The notes beneath the pieces are model-generated. The model was not told where the DNA came from and made no database searches. It worked only from the letters and a program-made list of their open reading frames with translations. From the NCBI GenBank assembly GCA_047975005.1, contig JBKECW010000119.1:18857-82856 (forward strand): 64,000 nucleotides of DNA, given 5' to 3'. This document shows positions 27,271 through 36,399 of this stretch, piece after piece. Within the stretch, counting starts at the first letter, position 1; the number at the start of each line of letters is the position of its first letter. The stretch comes from JBKEAJ01 sp047975005 (GTDB taxonomy: Bacteria > Bacteroidota > Bacteroidia > Bacteroidales > Prolixibacteraceae). Position numbers and translations under genes: made by a program.

Positions 27271-28698
27271 TTACTTGTTTTTGAATTCTACTCTACGGTT
27301 TTTAGCTCTGTTAGCCTCAGATGTGTTAGGATAAGCTGGCTTAGACTCACCAAACCACTTAACATCAATTTGGCTAGCTGAAACTCCTTTAGAGATAAGG
27401 TAGTTCTTAACAGCATCAGCTCTACGCTTAGATAGACCGTCATTGTAAGAGATTGTTCCAAGGTCACAAGCGTGTCCGTCTAGTTCAACTGTAGCATCAG
27501 TGTTAGCTTTCAAGTAAGAAACTAACTTATCAAGAGTTCCGTAAGAAGAACTGTGGATTGATGTTTTGTTCAAGTCGAATAACAATGTGCTTGTTGAAGG
27601 AGCAACTTCTACTGCTTTCTCAGGACATCCGTTGTTAGACTTAGGACCTGCTTGGTTAGGACAGTTGTCTTCGTGGTCAGCAATACCGTCGTTGTCTGAA
27701 TCAAGAGGACATCCGCTAGCGTCAACTCTAACTCCTTTAGGAGTGCTAGGACACTTGTCTTTAGAATCAGCAACTCCGTCACCGTCTGAATCAGGACATC
27801 CGTTAAATCTTGCAAGACCTGCTTCGTCTGGACATTCGTCATCTTTGTCAGCAACTCCGTCGCCATCTCTGTCAGGACAACCTTGAGTTTGAGCTGAACC
27901 AACTTCGTTAGGACACTCGTCTTGGTAATCAGCAACTCCGTCGCCATCAGTATCGATAGGACATCCGTTTTTATCAACTGCTACGTCAGCAGGTGTGCCT
28001 GGGCACTTGTCTCTGTTGTCAGAAACTCCGTCGCCGTCTTCGTCTCTAGAGCTACCTAAAGCAAATGCAAGACCCATTTGAAGTTTTTGCAAGTTGTCTG
28101 CTCCATCTTGAATATTATCATTATCCATTTGATCTAGATCATCAGAGAATGTCCAAATTCTTGACCATTCTACAAATGCCGATACAACTGGAGAAAATCT
28201 AAACTTGATACCAGCACCAGCTTCTACTTCAAACTGCTTAACATTGTAGTCACTGTAAGTAGTAGTATTTGCTTGATCTACGTCCCAAACACTAAAACCA
28301 GGACCTGCTAGTAAGTAAGGTTGAAACCAAGACTCTTCATTAAAAAGATAACCATTGTTCAATTTGTAGATCAAATCTACACCTCCACGAGCGTAACCGC
28401 CATCGAACCAGTCTCCAGCCATAAAGTAAGACCCATAGCCACCTTTTACTTCTGTCTCACCCCAGCCAATCTCTCCACGCACATTGAAAGAAGGACTCAA
28501 GTATCTAGACAGGTGCACGTTCAATGCATTTTGCCACTCGCCAAAATCCCAAAACTGGTCTTTGAACTCTCCCCTGTATTGGTATGTACCATAACCAACT
28601 CCAAGGCCCCACTTCTTGTCTGCACTCTGCGAAAATGCAGATGCAACGCCAACCATCAATACTAGAATAGTTGAAATAATTGTTTTCATATTCTTCAT
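27271..28698 (-). CDS. OmpA family outer-membrane protein with thrombospondin type 3 repeats
   Basis: The 475-residue product starts with a signal peptide (MKTIISTILVLMVGVASAFSQ; an ATG at 28689 is an equally good start). Residues of about 25-210 form a beta-barrel-like region. Residues of about 215-365 hold Asp-rich TSP3-like calcium-binding repeats (DGDGVSDNRDKCP, DTDGDGVADYQDECP and others). The C-terminal OmpA peptidoglycan-binding domain (DLNKTSIHSSSYGTLDKL, ANRAKNRRVEF) anchors the outer membrane to murein. It is monocistronic, with its own terminator. Regular codon use suggests high expression, but that is inference. Confidence 0.94.
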   Translation of the reverse strand: MKNMKTIISTILVLMVGVASAFSQSADKKWGLGVGYGTYQYRGEFKDQFWDFGEWQNALNVHLSRYLSPSFNVRGEIGWGETEVKGGYGSYFMAGDWFDGGYARGGVDLIYKLNNGYLFNEESWFQPYLLAGPGFSVWDVDQANTTTYSDYNVKQFEVEAGAGIKFRFSPVVSAFVEWSRIWTFSDDLDQMDNDNIQDGADNLQKLQMGLAFALGSSRDEDGDGVSDNRDKCPGTPADVAVDKNGCPIDTDGDGVADYQDECPNEVGSAQTQGCPDRDGDGVADKDDECPDEAGLARFNGCPDSDGDGVADSKDKCPSTPKGVRVDASGCPLDSDNDGIADHEDNCPNQAGPKSNNGCPEKAVEVAPSTSTLLFDLNKTSIHSSSYGTLDKLVSYLKANTDATVELDGHACDLGTISYNDGLSKRRADAVKNYLISKGVSASQIDVKWFGESKPAYPNTSEANRAKNRRVEFKNK

Positions 28699-28766
28699 TT
28701 ATAAATTAATTAATTATCAGTATTATATACTCCTTTTGTATTTCTCCTCCCACCAAATTCAGAGCA

Positions 28767-28774
28767 CTAAAGTA
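28767..28774 (-). promoter_or_regulatory. Possible -7 promoter box (TACTTTAG) for the OmpA gene
   Basis: The minus strand reads TACTTTAG, one base from TAnnTTTG, about 70 bases upstream of the start; a TTGTC lies further upstream at plausible -33 spacing. Confidence 0.35.
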
Positions 28775-28889
28775 CAACATTTTATTTTACTGACAATATC
28801 CTAAATATTTTTTTTTCGTGATTTTAAAAAAAACTTGTCCGAAACCCCCTATTTGCACAAGGAACTAGGAGTATATGAAAGTATAATAT

Positions 28890-28897
28890 TATCTTTG
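28890..28897 (+). promoter_or_regulatory. Probable -7 promoter box (TATCTTTG) for the LptF/G gene
   Basis: TATCTTTG lies 29 bases upstream of the ATG at 28927 and matches the phylum consensus. Confidence 0.55.
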
Positions 28898-28926
28898 TAA
28901 TTCTTATTTATCTTATACGACAAACG

Positions 28927-30441
28927 ATGATTTCAAAAATAGGCCGATATGTAATAAAGAGTTTTATCCCTCCGTTCTTGGCAACATTTAGTGTTACTAT
29001 GTTTGTCCTGATTATGATGTTTCTTTGGAATGCCATAGACAAGATAGCGGGGAAAGGACTAGACATCAGCATAATCCTAAAACTATTAGGATTATCTTCG
29101 ATAAATCTTGTACCTATGGCTTTGCCTATCGCAATACTGCTTGCGTCGTTAATGTGTTTCGGCAACTTAGGAGAGAAGTACGAACTCACGGCAATAAAGT
29201 CATCTGGCATTTCTTTTTTCAGAACATCTCGAGGACTATTGATATTTACTACCGCTCTTAGCCTCTTTGCCTATTATTTTACAGACCAAATACAGCCAAA
29301 AGCTTATGTGGAGTTTAGCAATATGTACCGAAACATAAGAGACCAAAAACCCGACATGATTGTCGACGAGGGAATCTTCAGTAATAATATAGATAAGTAT
29401 AGTATTAAGGTCGGAAAAAAAAGCAAGACGAATAATATGATGTACGATTTGCTAATATACGACCACACAAAAGGACATCGAAACACAAGCGTAACTGTTG
29501 CCGACTCTGGAGTTATTGCTCTCAGCGAAGATAAAACAATGGTAACATTTACATTCTTCTCTGGCAACAATTATACAGAGGAGAATAATAATAAAAAAAA
29601 GGACAACAAGCCTTTCCGCAGAAACAGCTTTGACAAACAAGTTATAAGGGTCGGTGTCTCAGATTTTGGATTTGATGAATCGGGAGATACAAAACAAAAA
29701 TATATCAAAAGTAGCTCTACTGCAAACGAATTAAAGATTGCATACGACTCAATAAATACAAATGTATATTTGCCTAATGTGAGAAATATGGTTTCATCCT
29801 TAGGCTATCCACAAGATATACATGTTGATGTTTCTAATATGTTGCAACCCATAGATTCGTTAAAATTAAAAAGACCAAAAGTAGACGAGGATACTCTGAC
29901 ACACCCCAAAAGGTCATGGGCAGAGGCAAAAAACACATTCGACTCGATTTCCATGAAAAGAGCCTTTGACGGCGCCATAAGTCTTGTAGATAACAATGTA
30001 AGAAGTATCGAATCAAAGATAAGATATTTAGACGACATAAGGGTAATGAACGCACGAATTGAAATGGAGAGACAGAAAAAGTATGCTCTCCCCATTACAA
30101 TAATATTGTTCTTCTTTATCGGTGCGCCACTTGGCTCCATTATTAGAAAGGGTGGGTTTGGATGGCCTGTTGTGATATCTATACTTATATATGTTATGTA
30201 TTTTGTCTTTACCACAATTTTGGACAGAATTGGAAGATCTGGAGCCCTGACAGAGCTCTGGGCTATTTGGCTAGGGCCATTAGCCCTCTTGCCTTTTGCT
30301 TTTTTTCTGACTTATCAGGCAAATAATGACTCTGCTATTCTCAGCAAAGAAACATACACCAAGTTTATTAAAAAAAATATGCCTTATCTGACAGATATTA
30401 ATATAAAAGAAACTATAAATAGGCGTTTTAGGAAGAAATAG
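28927..30441 (+). CDS. LptF/LptG family lipopolysaccharide export permease
   Basis: This 504-residue YjgP/YjgQ-type inner-membrane protein has membrane segments at the N-terminus (about 15-35, 60-80, 100-120) and C-terminus (about 390-470) around a periplasmic beta-jellyroll region. It would form the membrane part of the LptBFG transporter, which pulls LPS from the inner membrane toward the outer membrane. GDNKK-rich and Asn-rich stretches lie in the soluble region. Whether it is LptF or LptG cannot be decided. Its 3' end overlaps the converging rimO by 14 bases. Confidence 0.9.
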   Translation: MISKIGRYVIKSFIPPFLATFSVTMFVLIMMFLWNAIDKIAGKGLDISIILKLLGLSSINLVPMALPIAILLASLMCFGNLGEKYELTAIKSSGISFFRTSRGLLIFTTALSLFAYYFTDQIQPKAYVEFSNMYRNIRDQKPDMIVDEGIFSNNIDKYSIKVGKKSKTNNMMYDLLIYDHTKGHRNTSVTVADSGVIALSEDKTMVTFTFFSGNNYTEENNNKKKDNKPFRRNSFDKQVIRVGVSDFGFDESGDTKQKYIKSSSTANELKIAYDSINTNVYLPNVRNMVSSLGYPQDIHVDVSNMLQPIDSLKLKRPKVDEDTLTHPKRSWAEAKNTFDSISMKRAFDGAISLVDNNVRSIESKIRYLDDIRVMNARIEMERQKKYALPITIILFFFIGAPLGSIIRKGGFGWPVVISILIYVMYFVFTTILDRIGRSGALTELWAIWLGPLALLPFAFFLTYQANNDSAILSKETYTKFIKKNMPYLTDINIKETINRRFRKK

Positions 30442-31717
30442 CTCCAAACAAGTCAAACTCCTCTGCATCAACAATTTTCACATCATAAAACGCCCCCAGC
30501 GTCAGAGATTTGTCCTTAACTATTAGCACCTCGCCGTCTACTTCGGGGGAATCGCCTTCCGTACGCCCAATATACAAACCATCCTCATCCCTATCTATCA
30601 AGACTTTCAAAACTGAACCGACCTTTGCCTGATTTTTTCTGTACGATATTCCGCTTTGCAATTCCATTATCGCCTCCTTGCGCTCAACTTTTTCCGACAC
30701 CGACACCTCATCCTTGTAATGCACATAGCCGTAAGTATCCTCCTCGTGCGAGTAAGTAAATACCCCCACCCTGTCGAACTCCTGCTCTTGTACGAAACTC
30801 AATAACTCTGCAAACTCCTCCTCGCCTTCTCCGGGATGACCCACCATCAAGGTTGTCCTGATAGTAACATTCGGCACTTTAGCTCTGATCTTCTCTAACA
30901 GCAATTTTGTCTGCTCTAGATCTATTCCCCTGCGCATCTTTTTTAATACTGACGTGCTTGCGTGTTGAAGTGGAATATCCAAATACTTGCAGATCTTGTC
31001 GTTGACGCTCATTAAATCAAGCACCTCCAAAGGGAAATTATTGGGATAGGCGTAGTGCAGACGTATCCACTCAATGCCATCAATGCCAACAAGCCCCTTC
31101 AATAATTCTGACAAATGACTCTTTCCGTCAATATCATAACCATAGTACGATATATCCTGTGCTATGATAATAAGTTCCTTAACTCCCTGCCCTGCCAATG
31201 ATACGGCTTCATCTATCAAAGAACTGACCGAGCGAGAGATGTGCTTGCCAGTAAATTGTGGAATAGAGCAAAAAGCACAAGTCCTGTCGCAACCTTCCGA
31301 TATTTTCAAATATGCAAAGTGCGACGGCGTAGCCAGCACCCGCTGATATTCCTCATTATCATGATATTTCAACCGAAGTCGTGAAATTATTTTCTTTGTG
31401 TCGAACTTACCAAAAAAGCCATCTACTTCGGGCAGCTCCGCTTCCAATTCTTTAGAATATTTCTCTGTCAAGCAGCCCATTACATATATCTGAGAGATCT
31501 CACCCTCGTTCTTTGCCTCGATAGCTGCCAACACCGTTTCGACCGACTCGTTCTTAGCATCCAATATAAATCCGCAGGTATTTATTATAGTAATCTCCTT
31601 ATTTACCCCCGAATCAAAACTAACCTGATAACCATTCAGTTGCAGCTGTTTTGTCAGTATTTCGGCATCAACCTGATTTTTTGAACATCCTAAGGTTACT
31701 ATATTTACTTGCTTCAT
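30428..31717 (-). CDS. rimO: Ribosomal protein S12 methylthiotransferase RimO
   Basis: RimO adds a methylthio group to an aspartate of ribosomal protein S12 by radical SAM chemistry. The product has 429 residues. The N-terminal cluster is held by Cys11, Cys48 and Cys82, and the radical-SAM cluster by Cys143, Cys147 and Cys150 in CDRTCAFC. A C-terminal TRAM domain ends the protein. The CDRTCAFCSIPQ context separates it from the MtaB-type enzyme at 36400. It has its own promoter. Confidence 0.93.
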   Translation of the reverse strand: MKQVNIVTLGCSKNQVDAEILTKQLQLNGYQVSFDSGVNKEITIINTCGFILDAKNESVETVLAAIEAKNEGEISQIYVMGCLTEKYSKELEAELPEVDGFFGKFDTKKIISRLRLKYHDNEEYQRVLATPSHFAYLKISEGCDRTCAFCSIPQFTGKHISRSVSSLIDEAVSLAGQGVKELIIIAQDISYYGYDIDGKSHLSELLKGLVGIDGIEWIRLHYAYPNNFPLEVLDLMSVNDKICKYLDIPLQHASTSVLKKMRRGIDLEQTKLLLEKIRAKVPNVTIRTTLMVGHPGEGEEEFAELLSFVQEQEFDRVGVFTYSHEEDTYGYVHYKDEVSVSEKVERKEAIMELQSGISYRKNQAKVGSVLKVLIDRDEDGLYIGRTEGDSPEVDGEVLIVKDKSLTLGAFYDVKIVDAEEFDLFGAISS

Positions 31718-31768
31718 TTGCGTATTTATTTTATATTTTCAGATAACGAACTATTGCTTATTATTAGG

Positions 31769-31776
31769 CAAAGGTA
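31769..31776 (-). promoter_or_regulatory. Probable -7 promoter box (TACCTTTG) for rimO
   Basis: Minus-strand TACCTTTG lies about 52 bases upstream of the rimO ATG and matches TAnnTTTG. Confidence 0.55.
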
Positions 31777-32165
31777 GTGATTTTGAATGTTTGCTGGTTG
31801 CTTCACTAACACCAAACTATTTTTTGTTTGTTTTCTCATTCCCTCTCCAAAGAGCTTAGAAGCAGGAGCAGGGAGGGATGGAGCGCAAATGGCACACAGA
31901 ACTCCACAGCCCATATCGAGCGTGGATTAAAGGCGGATTTGGGGCGTTATTGATAAGTTTTGGGAAGACCATCGGATTTTCAGATTGTCGGATGACGGAT
32001 AACAGCCAAAAGCATATTGGATAGAGCTACCTGTTTTTTTTATTAATTTGTCAGTTATTTTCTTAGTTCAATATATTGTTTTGAAGCATTATAATAGACA
32101 ACACAAAGAACAACAGAACTGACGCTTTACCCGTACCAGATAAATAATTTCTCCCAACAATTTCT

Positions 32166-32173
32166 TACCTTTG
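32166..32173 (+). promoter_or_regulatory. Probable -7 promoter box (TACCTTTG) for ribE
   Basis: TACCTTTG lies 28 bases upstream of the ribE ATG. Confidence 0.55.
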
Positions 32174-32201
32174 GGCTTCAACAAATAAAAAAAATAAAAT
32201 T

Positions 32202-32804
32202 ATGTTTTCAGGGATAGTAGAAGGAATAGGACTTGTCAGCAAAATAGAATATGACAAAGAGAATGTACATCTTACGCTGACGTGCGAGTTTACCAAGGAA
32301 TTGAAGATTGACCAAAGTCTGTCGCACAACGGTGTTTGTCTTACGGTTGTAAACATCGACGGCAACGAATATACCGTTACGGCTATAAAAGAAACTCTGG
32401 AAAAATCGAATCTCGGACTTCTAAAAGTGGGCAGCAAGGTCAACCTCGAACGAAGCATGCCGATGAATGGCAGACTGGACGGACATATCGTGCAGGGACA
32501 TGTAGATCAAACCGCCAAGTGCGTGAAAATCGACAATGCCGACGGCAGTTTCTACTATACCTTTGAGTATGAATTTGATAAAGAAATGGCTAAAAAAGGC
32601 TACATGACTGTTGAGAAAGGCTCTGTAACGGTGAACGGTGTCAGCCTGACTGTTGTAAATTCGCAAGACGCTTCTTTTCAGGTAGCAATAATCCCCTACA
32701 CTCAGGAGATGACAAATTTTCATACTTTTAAGGCCGGAAGCACCGTTAACCTTGAGTTCGACATAATCGGCAAATACCTCAGCAAGCTGAATCAGTACAA
32801 GTAA
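32202..32804 (+). CDS. ribE: Riboflavin synthase alpha chain
   Basis: The enzyme dismutates two 6,7-dimethyl-8-ribityllumazines to riboflavin. The 200-residue protein has two lumazine-binding beta-barrel repeats, the first beginning MFSGIVEGIG and the second GHIVQGHVDQT at about 94-104, with the conserved NGVCLTV and NGVSLTV. It stands alone, without other riboflavin genes beside it. Confidence 0.95.
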   Translation: MFSGIVEGIGLVSKIEYDKENVHLTLTCEFTKELKIDQSLSHNGVCLTVVNIDGNEYTVTAIKETLEKSNLGLLKVGSKVNLERSMPMNGRLDGHIVQGHVDQTAKCVKIDNADGSFYYTFEYEFDKEMAKKGYMTVEKGSVTVNGVSLTVVNSQDASFQVAIIPYTQEMTNFHTFKAGSTVNLEFDIIGKYLSKLNQYK

Positions 32805-32831
32805 AAACATGGCTGTTTGCAAAGTTTTCTT

Positions 32832-32839
32832 TATCTTTG
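32832..32839 (+). promoter_or_regulatory. Probable -7 promoter box (TATCTTTG) for the GH2-EEP pair
   Basis: TATCTTTG lies 35 bases upstream of the GH2 ATG. Confidence 0.5.
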
Positions 32840-32874
32840 AGGAAATATTCTGTTAAATACAAATAAAAAGTAAC

Positions 32875-35523
32875 ATGAAGCGGTCGTATCTAATTTTGGT
32901 TATATCCTTATTCTTTGCATCTACTTTGAGTGCGAGTTCCAAATTTTCAACAGCAGGATTTTTCGAGCTGGAGAAAAGCGGACGAGAAGTCTTTAACATG
33001 AACCCTGCATGGAGATTTCATAAGGGTGACGTAAGAAATGCACAAGAAATATCATTTATAGACTCGTCGTGGTCAGTTGTCACCCTGCCAAACGGCATTG
33101 AGTATCTACCCGAGGAAGCTAGCGGCTGTGTAAACTATCAGGGAATTGTCTGGTATAGAAAGCATTTTAATGTTGACAATAGCCTTAAAGGAAAGAAACT
33201 CTTCCTACACTTTGAGGCTATAATGGGTAAATCAAAGGTATGGATAAACGGGCAGCTTGTGAGAGAATCTTTTGATGGATACGCCCCTGTTATTGCCTCG
33301 ATAGAGCAATACTTAAACTGGAATGGCGACAATATCATCGCTGTAATGGCTGATAATAGCGACGACCCAATGTATCCTCCCGGCAAACCACAAACTTTGC
33401 TAGACTTTACCTACTTCGGCGGAATTTACAGAGACTGCTGGCTAGTGGCTCATAATCAGACATATATAACAGACCCTAATTATGAAAACGAGCCGGGTAG
33501 CGGCGGACTTATGGTGTACTACCCCACCGCAAGCGACAAGCAGGCAGAGATAGCCATGAAACTACATATTCGTAATGAGCAAAGCTCTAATTTTAAAGGA
33601 AAAATCCGATATACGTTAATTGATAAAAACGGCGTGAAGGTAAAGGAGAGCACAAGCTCTATCAGCGTGCCAAGCAAGGACGCCAAACAGTTTGCAGCAA
33701 GCATGAACATAGCTAAGCCGAACTTGTGGTCGCCCGAAAATCCATATCTCTACGATTTAAAAATCGAAGTGCTGGACACAAAAGGGAAAATCGCAGATGG
33801 CTACGCAAGACGCATAGGCATCAGAAAGGTTGAGTTTAAAGGCATTGACGGGCTGTGGCTCAACGGGAAGCCATACCACGACAAGCTAATCGGTGTTAAC
33901 CGCCATCAGGATTTTGCCGTCATTGGCAATGCACTTCCAAACTCTCTCCACTACAAGGACGCTAAGAAACTGCGTGCTGCCGGAGTGAGAGTAATCAGAG
34001 CTGCCCACTACCCCCACGACCCGGCATTCCTCGATGCTTGCGACGAAATGGGGATTTTTGTAATCGAATGTATCGCCGGCTGGCAGTTCTGGAACAAAGA
34101 GCCAATCTTTGGCGACAGAATACTTATGCATATCAGAAACATGATTAGACGAGACCGCAATCATGCCTCTGTATTTATGTGGGAGCCTGTGCTAAACGAA
34201 ACCCGCTATCCTCAAGAGTTTGCAGAGAAAACCGTTGAATGCGCACTCGAAGAGCAACCCTACGCCAAGGACAACCTCGCATGCGACCCTCATTCTAAAG
34301 GTAATGAGCTGTTTCCTATCATATATTCGCACCCTGTATCAAAGGGTTCAGGACTATCGGTTTACAGTGCAAACAAACTTGAAGATAACATCTCGTACTT
34401 TACAAGAGAATGGGGTGACAATGTAGACGACTGGAATTCTCACAACTCTACAAGCCGAGTACATAGGTCGTGGGGCGAACATGCACAAATAGTACAAGCA
34501 CAGCATTATGCAAATCCGAGCTACCCATTCACCTGCATGGAGAAACTCTACGAAACATCGCCTCATCATATCGGCGGAACTCTGTGGCACAGCTTCGACC
34601 ACCAAAGAGGATACCACCCGCAGCCATTCTATGGCGGTATTATGGATGCATACCGTCAGCCAAAATATTCATACTATATGTTCGAGGCGCAAAGACCTAG
34701 AGAGACAAACCCAAACATACCTGCCGAAAGTGGACCGATGGTCTACATTGCCCACGAAATGTCGCCCTTCTCGCCTGCCGATGTTACAGTGTATTCCAAT
34801 TGCGAGGAAGTAAGACTAAAAGTTTACGAAAACGGCAAACAGTACACCTACAAACGTAGCGACAGCCCTCTAAAAATGCCATCGCCGATTATCACTTTCA
34901 AAGATGCTTTCGATTTTATGGAGCTTAAGAAATTGTCGCGCGCAAGAAAACAAAACGAAGTGTACATGCTGGCAGAAGGACTGATAGACGGGAAAGTGGT
35001 AGCTATATATAAAATGTCGCCATCGCGCCGTCCAAGTAAATTAAGCCTTAGAATTGACAACGAAGGTATACCCTTGCGTGCCGACGGCTCGGACATCGTT
35101 ACCATAATAGCAGAGCTAACAGACAAAGACGGCAACGTGAAACGCCTTAACAATAACTATGTGAAGTTTTCAGTTGAAGGAGAAGGTCGTCTGCTCAGAC
35201 AATCCGACATCCCTATAAGGCTCGACTGGGGTTCTGCTCCAATACTATTACAGTCAACACTAAAAGCGGGGAAAATAAAAATACATGCAGAGCTGGAAAA
35301 TACCGGTATCAACACCGCCGAACCCGTAGAAATCGAGTTGGAATCAGTAGCCGTAGACGACAGATTTGTTTATTCAAAAACTGAGGCTGAGGATATAGAT
35401 AAAATCATAACAGCATTCGGCTCACGCCTAATCAATACAGGGCAAGCAGGATCAAGAGAAGAAATAGAAAAACATCTGAAAAAAGTAGAACAAGACCAAG
35501 ACGATTTCGGCGAAAAAAGATAA
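32875..35523 (+). CDS. Secreted glycoside hydrolase family 2 protein (beta-galactosidase type)
   Basis: The 882-residue product has a signal peptide (MKRSYLILVISLFFASTLSAS). Domain order is GH2 sugar-binding (about 30-200; WYRKHFNV, KSKVWINGQLV), an Ig-like domain (about 210-330), the TIM barrel (about 335-620; RRDRNHASVFMWEP and LNETRYP with the predicted acid/base Glu), and C-terminal Ig-like domains. SYFTREWGD holds a candidate nucleophile Glu. The substrate cannot be read; plant or host glycans are plausible. The following hydrolase gene begins 4 bases after the stop, so the two are co-translated. No SusCD pair is nearby. Confidence 0.88.
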   Translation: MKRSYLILVISLFFASTLSASSKFSTAGFFELEKSGREVFNMNPAWRFHKGDVRNAQEISFIDSSWSVVTLPNGIEYLPEEASGCVNYQGIVWYRKHFNVDNSLKGKKLFLHFEAIMGKSKVWINGQLVRESFDGYAPVIASIEQYLNWNGDNIIAVMADNSDDPMYPPGKPQTLLDFTYFGGIYRDCWLVAHNQTYITDPNYENEPGSGGLMVYYPTASDKQAEIAMKLHIRNEQSSNFKGKIRYTLIDKNGVKVKESTSSISVPSKDAKQFAASMNIAKPNLWSPENPYLYDLKIEVLDTKGKIADGYARRIGIRKVEFKGIDGLWLNGKPYHDKLIGVNRHQDFAVIGNALPNSLHYKDAKKLRAAGVRVIRAAHYPHDPAFLDACDEMGIFVIECIAGWQFWNKEPIFGDRILMHIRNMIRRDRNHASVFMWEPVLNETRYPQEFAEKTVECALEEQPYAKDNLACDPHSKGNELFPIIYSHPVSKGSGLSVYSANKLEDNISYFTREWGDNVDDWNSHNSTSRVHRSWGEHAQIVQAQHYANPSYPFTCMEKLYETSPHHIGGTLWHSFDHQRGYHPQPFYGGIMDAYRQPKYSYYMFEAQRPRETNPNIPAESGPMVYIAHEMSPFSPADVTVYSNCEEVRLKVYENGKQYTYKRSDSPLKMPSPIITFKDAFDFMELKKLSRARKQNEVYMLAEGLIDGKVVAIYKMSPSRRPSKLSLRIDNEGIPLRADGSDIVTIIAELTDKDGNVKRLNNNYVKFSVEGEGRLLRQSDIPIRLDWGSAPILLQSTLKAGKIKIHAELENTGINTAEPVEIELESVAVDDRFVYSKTEAEDIDKIITAFGSRLINTGQAGSREEIEKHLKKVEQDQDDFGEKR

Positions 35524-35527
35524 AACG

Positions 35528-36313
35528 ATGAAACGGTTATTTATCCTAATAGTAGCTCTCTCAACTCTTAATGTGTGGGGCTATGCACAAAACAGCAATG
35601 ACACTATCAGAGTTATGAGCCTTAACATTCTTCATGGAGCTACCATGCAAGACGATTTTAATCTGGATGCCATTGCCGGATTTATCAAAAAGTATGATCC
35701 CGACCTTGTAGCAATGCAAGAAGTAGACTTCAACACTCGCCGAGCCAGAGGCTACAACCTTACACTGGAGCTGGGATACAGAACAAAGATGAACCCTCTG
35801 TATGCACGTGCGATGTACTATGACGGAGGTGAGTATGGCGAGGCAGTGCTATCTAAATTCAGTTTTACAAAAACCGAGAATATTGCTCTCCCTCACAAAG
35901 AAGAGTCCGAGCCTAGAACTGCATTACTGACAGAGTTTTCGACAAAAAATGGCAATACAATACAATTTGTCGCAACACACCTCGACCATTTGAAAAATGA
36001 GACCGACAGAATTAGTCAAGCATTCGAGATACAAAAAAGGTTTGCAAACTCTGAAATACCGACAATATTAATCGGCGACCTAAATGCCACGCCCGACAGC
36101 AAAACGCTTAAAGTACTTGCCAAAGTCTTTCAAAAACCGAATATTGATGCAGCACACAAACCAACTTATTCATCAGAAAACCCAAGTATATGCATTGACC
36201 ATATACTATTCAACACTCCCGACAAATGGGAAATACTGAATTACGAAGTAATATGCGACAATTATATCACCGACCACTGCGCCGTTGTGGCAACATTGGT
36301 ATACAAACACTGA
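35528..36313 (+). CDS. Secreted endonuclease/exonuclease/phosphatase family protein
   Basis: This 261-residue protein has a signal peptide (MKRLFILIVALSTLNVWGYAQ) and the metal-dependent EEP fold: MSLNILHG, DLVAMQEVD at about 57-65 (metal-binding Glu), GDLNATPDS at about 179-187, and DHILF and TDHCAVVATL at the C-terminus (catalytic Asp-His). Such enzymes cleave phosphodiesters in DNA, phospholipids or sphingomyelin; the substrate here is unknown. The 4-base gap to the GH2 gene suggests action on the same glycoconjugate, which is inference. Confidence 0.88.
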   Translation: MKRLFILIVALSTLNVWGYAQNSNDTIRVMSLNILHGATMQDDFNLDAIAGFIKKYDPDLVAMQEVDFNTRRARGYNLTLELGYRTKMNPLYARAMYYDGGEYGEAVLSKFSFTKTENIALPHKEESEPRTALLTEFSTKNGNTIQFVATHLDHLKNETDRISQAFEIQKRFANSEIPTILIGDLNATPDSKTLKVLAKVFQKPNIDAAHKPTYSSENPSICIDHILFNTPDKWEILNYEVICDNYITDHCAVVATLVYKH

Positions 36314-36359
36314 TTGACTAAAACTATAAGCCAGAATATGCGCTCTGTCGTCATTTTGC

Positions 36360-36367
36360 TATATTTG
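36360..36367 (+). promoter_or_regulatory. Probable -7 promoter box (TATATTTG) for mtaB
   Basis: TATATTTG lies 32 bases upstream of the mtaB ATG at 36400. Confidence 0.6.
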
Positions 36368-36399
36368 TAGCTTGAGTTCACTACATGATATAAAAACAA

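Larger units (their letters stand above)
31718..32201. other. Intergenic region between rimO and ribE
   Basis: It holds two divergent promoter boxes (31769 and 32166) and otherwise no gene. I looked for an FMN riboswitch upstream of ribE and saw none of its conserved core. The 62-codon antisense frame at 31726-31914 is not convincing. Confidence 0.5.

Noticed and set aside
31726..31914. Minus-strand 62-codon ORF upstream of rimO
   Set aside because: It overlaps the rimO promoter box, and composition and codon use look non-coding.
32100..32201. FMN riboswitch upstream of ribE
   Set aside because: None of the conserved aptamer core words was seen.
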